Shown here: positions 63,056-64,000 of the stretch, one piece after another
Layout: every line of letters starts with the position of its first letter
Numbering within the stretch: position 1 is the stretch's first letter
Assembly: GCF_047948215.1 (NCBI RefSeq)
Contig: NC_134455.1
Location: forward strand, 295,901,647 to 295,965,646
Direction of reading: 5' to 3'
DNA from: Lycorma delicatula
Lineage: Eukaryota; Arthropoda; Insecta; Hemiptera; Fulgoridae
Length of the DNA stretch: 64,000 bases
Program-made: the position numbers and the translations under genes
Notes under the pieces: model-generated
Database searches by the model: none
The model's input: only the letters and a program-made list of their open reading frames with translations
What the model was told of the DNA's origin: nothing

Positions 63056-64000
63056 TGACCCTGAAGAAGATCCTGGACCCATAAAAAGAAAGGTTTCAGA
63101 TTTCCCCGGTCACAAAAACAAGGGACCATGGAGTCATCTTGGAGATTGTTAATGAGCAGCAGGCAAAGCGGCTACTGGAGGCCGACATTGTTAGAAAGAA
63201 CGGGCTAAGGGCTCAGTTGCTGGCCGAGCAGAGGCCACAAATATTAGTCTACAATTTTCCAAGGGCAACGAGGGTAGAGAAGCCTGAGATTCTCAGGGCT
63301 ATACACAACAAAAATCCATGTTGGATGTGGCTATTGAGGACTTCCTCAAGGAGACCAGTTGGGCGGAAAGAGGCCCCAAAGAGCCACTGGATAATTGAGA
63401 CTTGCCAAAGATCCAGCAAATCTTGGAGGCCGGTGGCCAGCTGTTCCTTGGGTGGATCTCTTGCTGGTGCTTCAGATGTCAAGGCTTTGGTCACACCTCT
63501 TTCTACTGTAGAGCACAGTCAGAGATGTGTGGTCATTGCATCCTTGCTGGGCACAGTGCAGTTAACTGCCCTAATAAGGCCGGGCCTGCAAAGTGTGTGA
63601 TCCCTGTGCCTTGGTGAAAGGCTGTGATGCCAGGCACCAGGTTGGGGGCAAACAATGCAGGTCACATGACATAGCCTGGACAAAGATCATGAACAATAAG
63701 GCATATGGTGATGCCTGAATTCGGGGAAGCCCTTGCGTCTGGGGCAGTTGAACCTGCATCATTCCCAGGCGGCCACCAATGAAGCCATGAGGATCCTTGA
63801 GTATGATCTCGAGGTCCTCTTGGTCCAGGAGTCCGTACATGGTCAGGAATAGGGTGGTTGGCTTATGCTTTCTGTTTTCAATCTCATGGGGGACAGCCGC
63901 TCTCTGCGATCGTGGTCGACTCTGTCTCGTTGGGTGTCTTCTGGATGCCCCAGTTTTCTGATGAGTGGTTAACCATTGTGCGAGTCACAAGGGGTACACT
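63056..64000 (+). mobile_element. Jockey/R1-type LINE, 5' part, runs off the window
   Basis: G+C-richer than its surroundings. It contains a gag-like ORF1 with two CCHC knuckles, then the start of ORF2 with an apurinic-type endonuclease: LRLGQLNLHHSQAATNEAMR, ILEYDLEVLLVQESVHGQE (63733-63849; the Glu of VQE is the metal-binding residue), then after a frameshift IVVDSVSLGVFWMPQFSDEW LTIVRVTRG (about 63895-64000). Frameshifts and stops (for example TAG at 63850) indicate a dead or poorly kept copy, though less decayed than the LINE at 0.85-3.3 kb. The reverse transcriptase lies outside the window. Confidence 0.85.
63128..63660 (+). pseudogene. LINE ORF1 (gag-like, CCHC zinc knuckles), frameshifted
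   Basis: The first frame (from about 63139) gives EIVNEQQAKRLLEADIVRKN, AEQRPQILVYNFPRA and EKPEILRAIHNKNP, the RNA-binding-type middle domain of LINE gag proteins. A frame change before 63402 leads to CFRCQGFGHTSFYC (63468-63509) and CGHCILAGHSAVNC (63528-63569), two perfect C-X2-C-X4-H-X4-C knuckles. A partial third (KCV) follows. These bind the element's RNA in the ribonucleoprotein particle. Confidence 0.85.

Noticed and set aside
63571..63840. 89-codon minus-strand frame at the right end
   Set aside because: Antisense shadow of the LINE ORF1/ORF2 junction, where the plus strand has clear gag knuckles and endonuclease.

Overview
The window is eukaryotic nuclear DNA: A+T-rich, with long introns, GT/AG splice sites and many dead transposons. 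The transposon set (several mariner lineages, Tc1, Tc3-like, Tigger/pogo, hAT, non-LTR retroposons, two tRNA-derived SINE families) and the protein sequence of the one host gene point to an arthropod, most likely an insect and possibly a hemipteran. The species cannot be fixed from the sequence alone. Translations and alignments were done by eye; no search was run.

The only host gene I can build with confidence is a plus-strand tumour protein D52 homologue (Tpd52), from a CpG-rich first exon near 14.3-14.6 kb to a terminal exon near 59.8-60.1 kb. Splice phases agree at every junction: 14558-14602 (phase 0) / 18079-18433 (phase 1) / 34562-34674 (phase 0) / 42154-42302 (phase 2) / 51183-51242 (phase 2) / 58572-58734 (phase 0) / terminal exon. 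The sum before the terminal exon is 885 nt, or 295 codons. The 60-nt exon is a symmetric cassette matching the alternative segment of vertebrate TPD52-family proteins. Exon 2 adds an acidic N-terminal region of about 118 residues that I do not know from vertebrate TPD52 proteins. Two short alternative terminal exons are possible.

Layout. 0-14 kb, upstream: a tRNA-Glu-type SINE fragment, a degenerate minus-strand LINE (0.85-3.3 kb), a Tc3-like transposon relic (4.6-5.7 kb), three copies of a second SINE, a foldback repeat (8.97-9.59 kb) and simple repeats. 14.3-14.6 kb: promoter and first exon. Intron 1: one palindromic element. Intron 2 (16.1 kb): a second palindromic element 54 nt past the exon 2 donor, then Tc1, mariner, a foldback repeat copy, a hAT-type element with target duplication, and two Tc3-like elements. 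Intron 3: an antisense broken copy of a multicopy arthropod gene family, a SINE, and a 1.3-kb mariner. Intron 4: a 2-kb element with very long inverted repeats and a GC-richer core, a Tigger relic, and a mariner. Intron 5: a tandem duplication, a LINE fragment and two mariners. 3' flank: candidate poly(A) signals, a DDE-transposase relic, a truncated mariner, and a jockey/R1-type LINE that runs off the window end.

The transposons do not act together with the host gene; they are mostly intronic passengers. Those worth a second look are the ones that touch splicing (the palindrome by exon 2), carry foreign-looking cargo (45.4-47.4 kb), or record odd mutation events (an inverted templated duplication at 22.8 kb).
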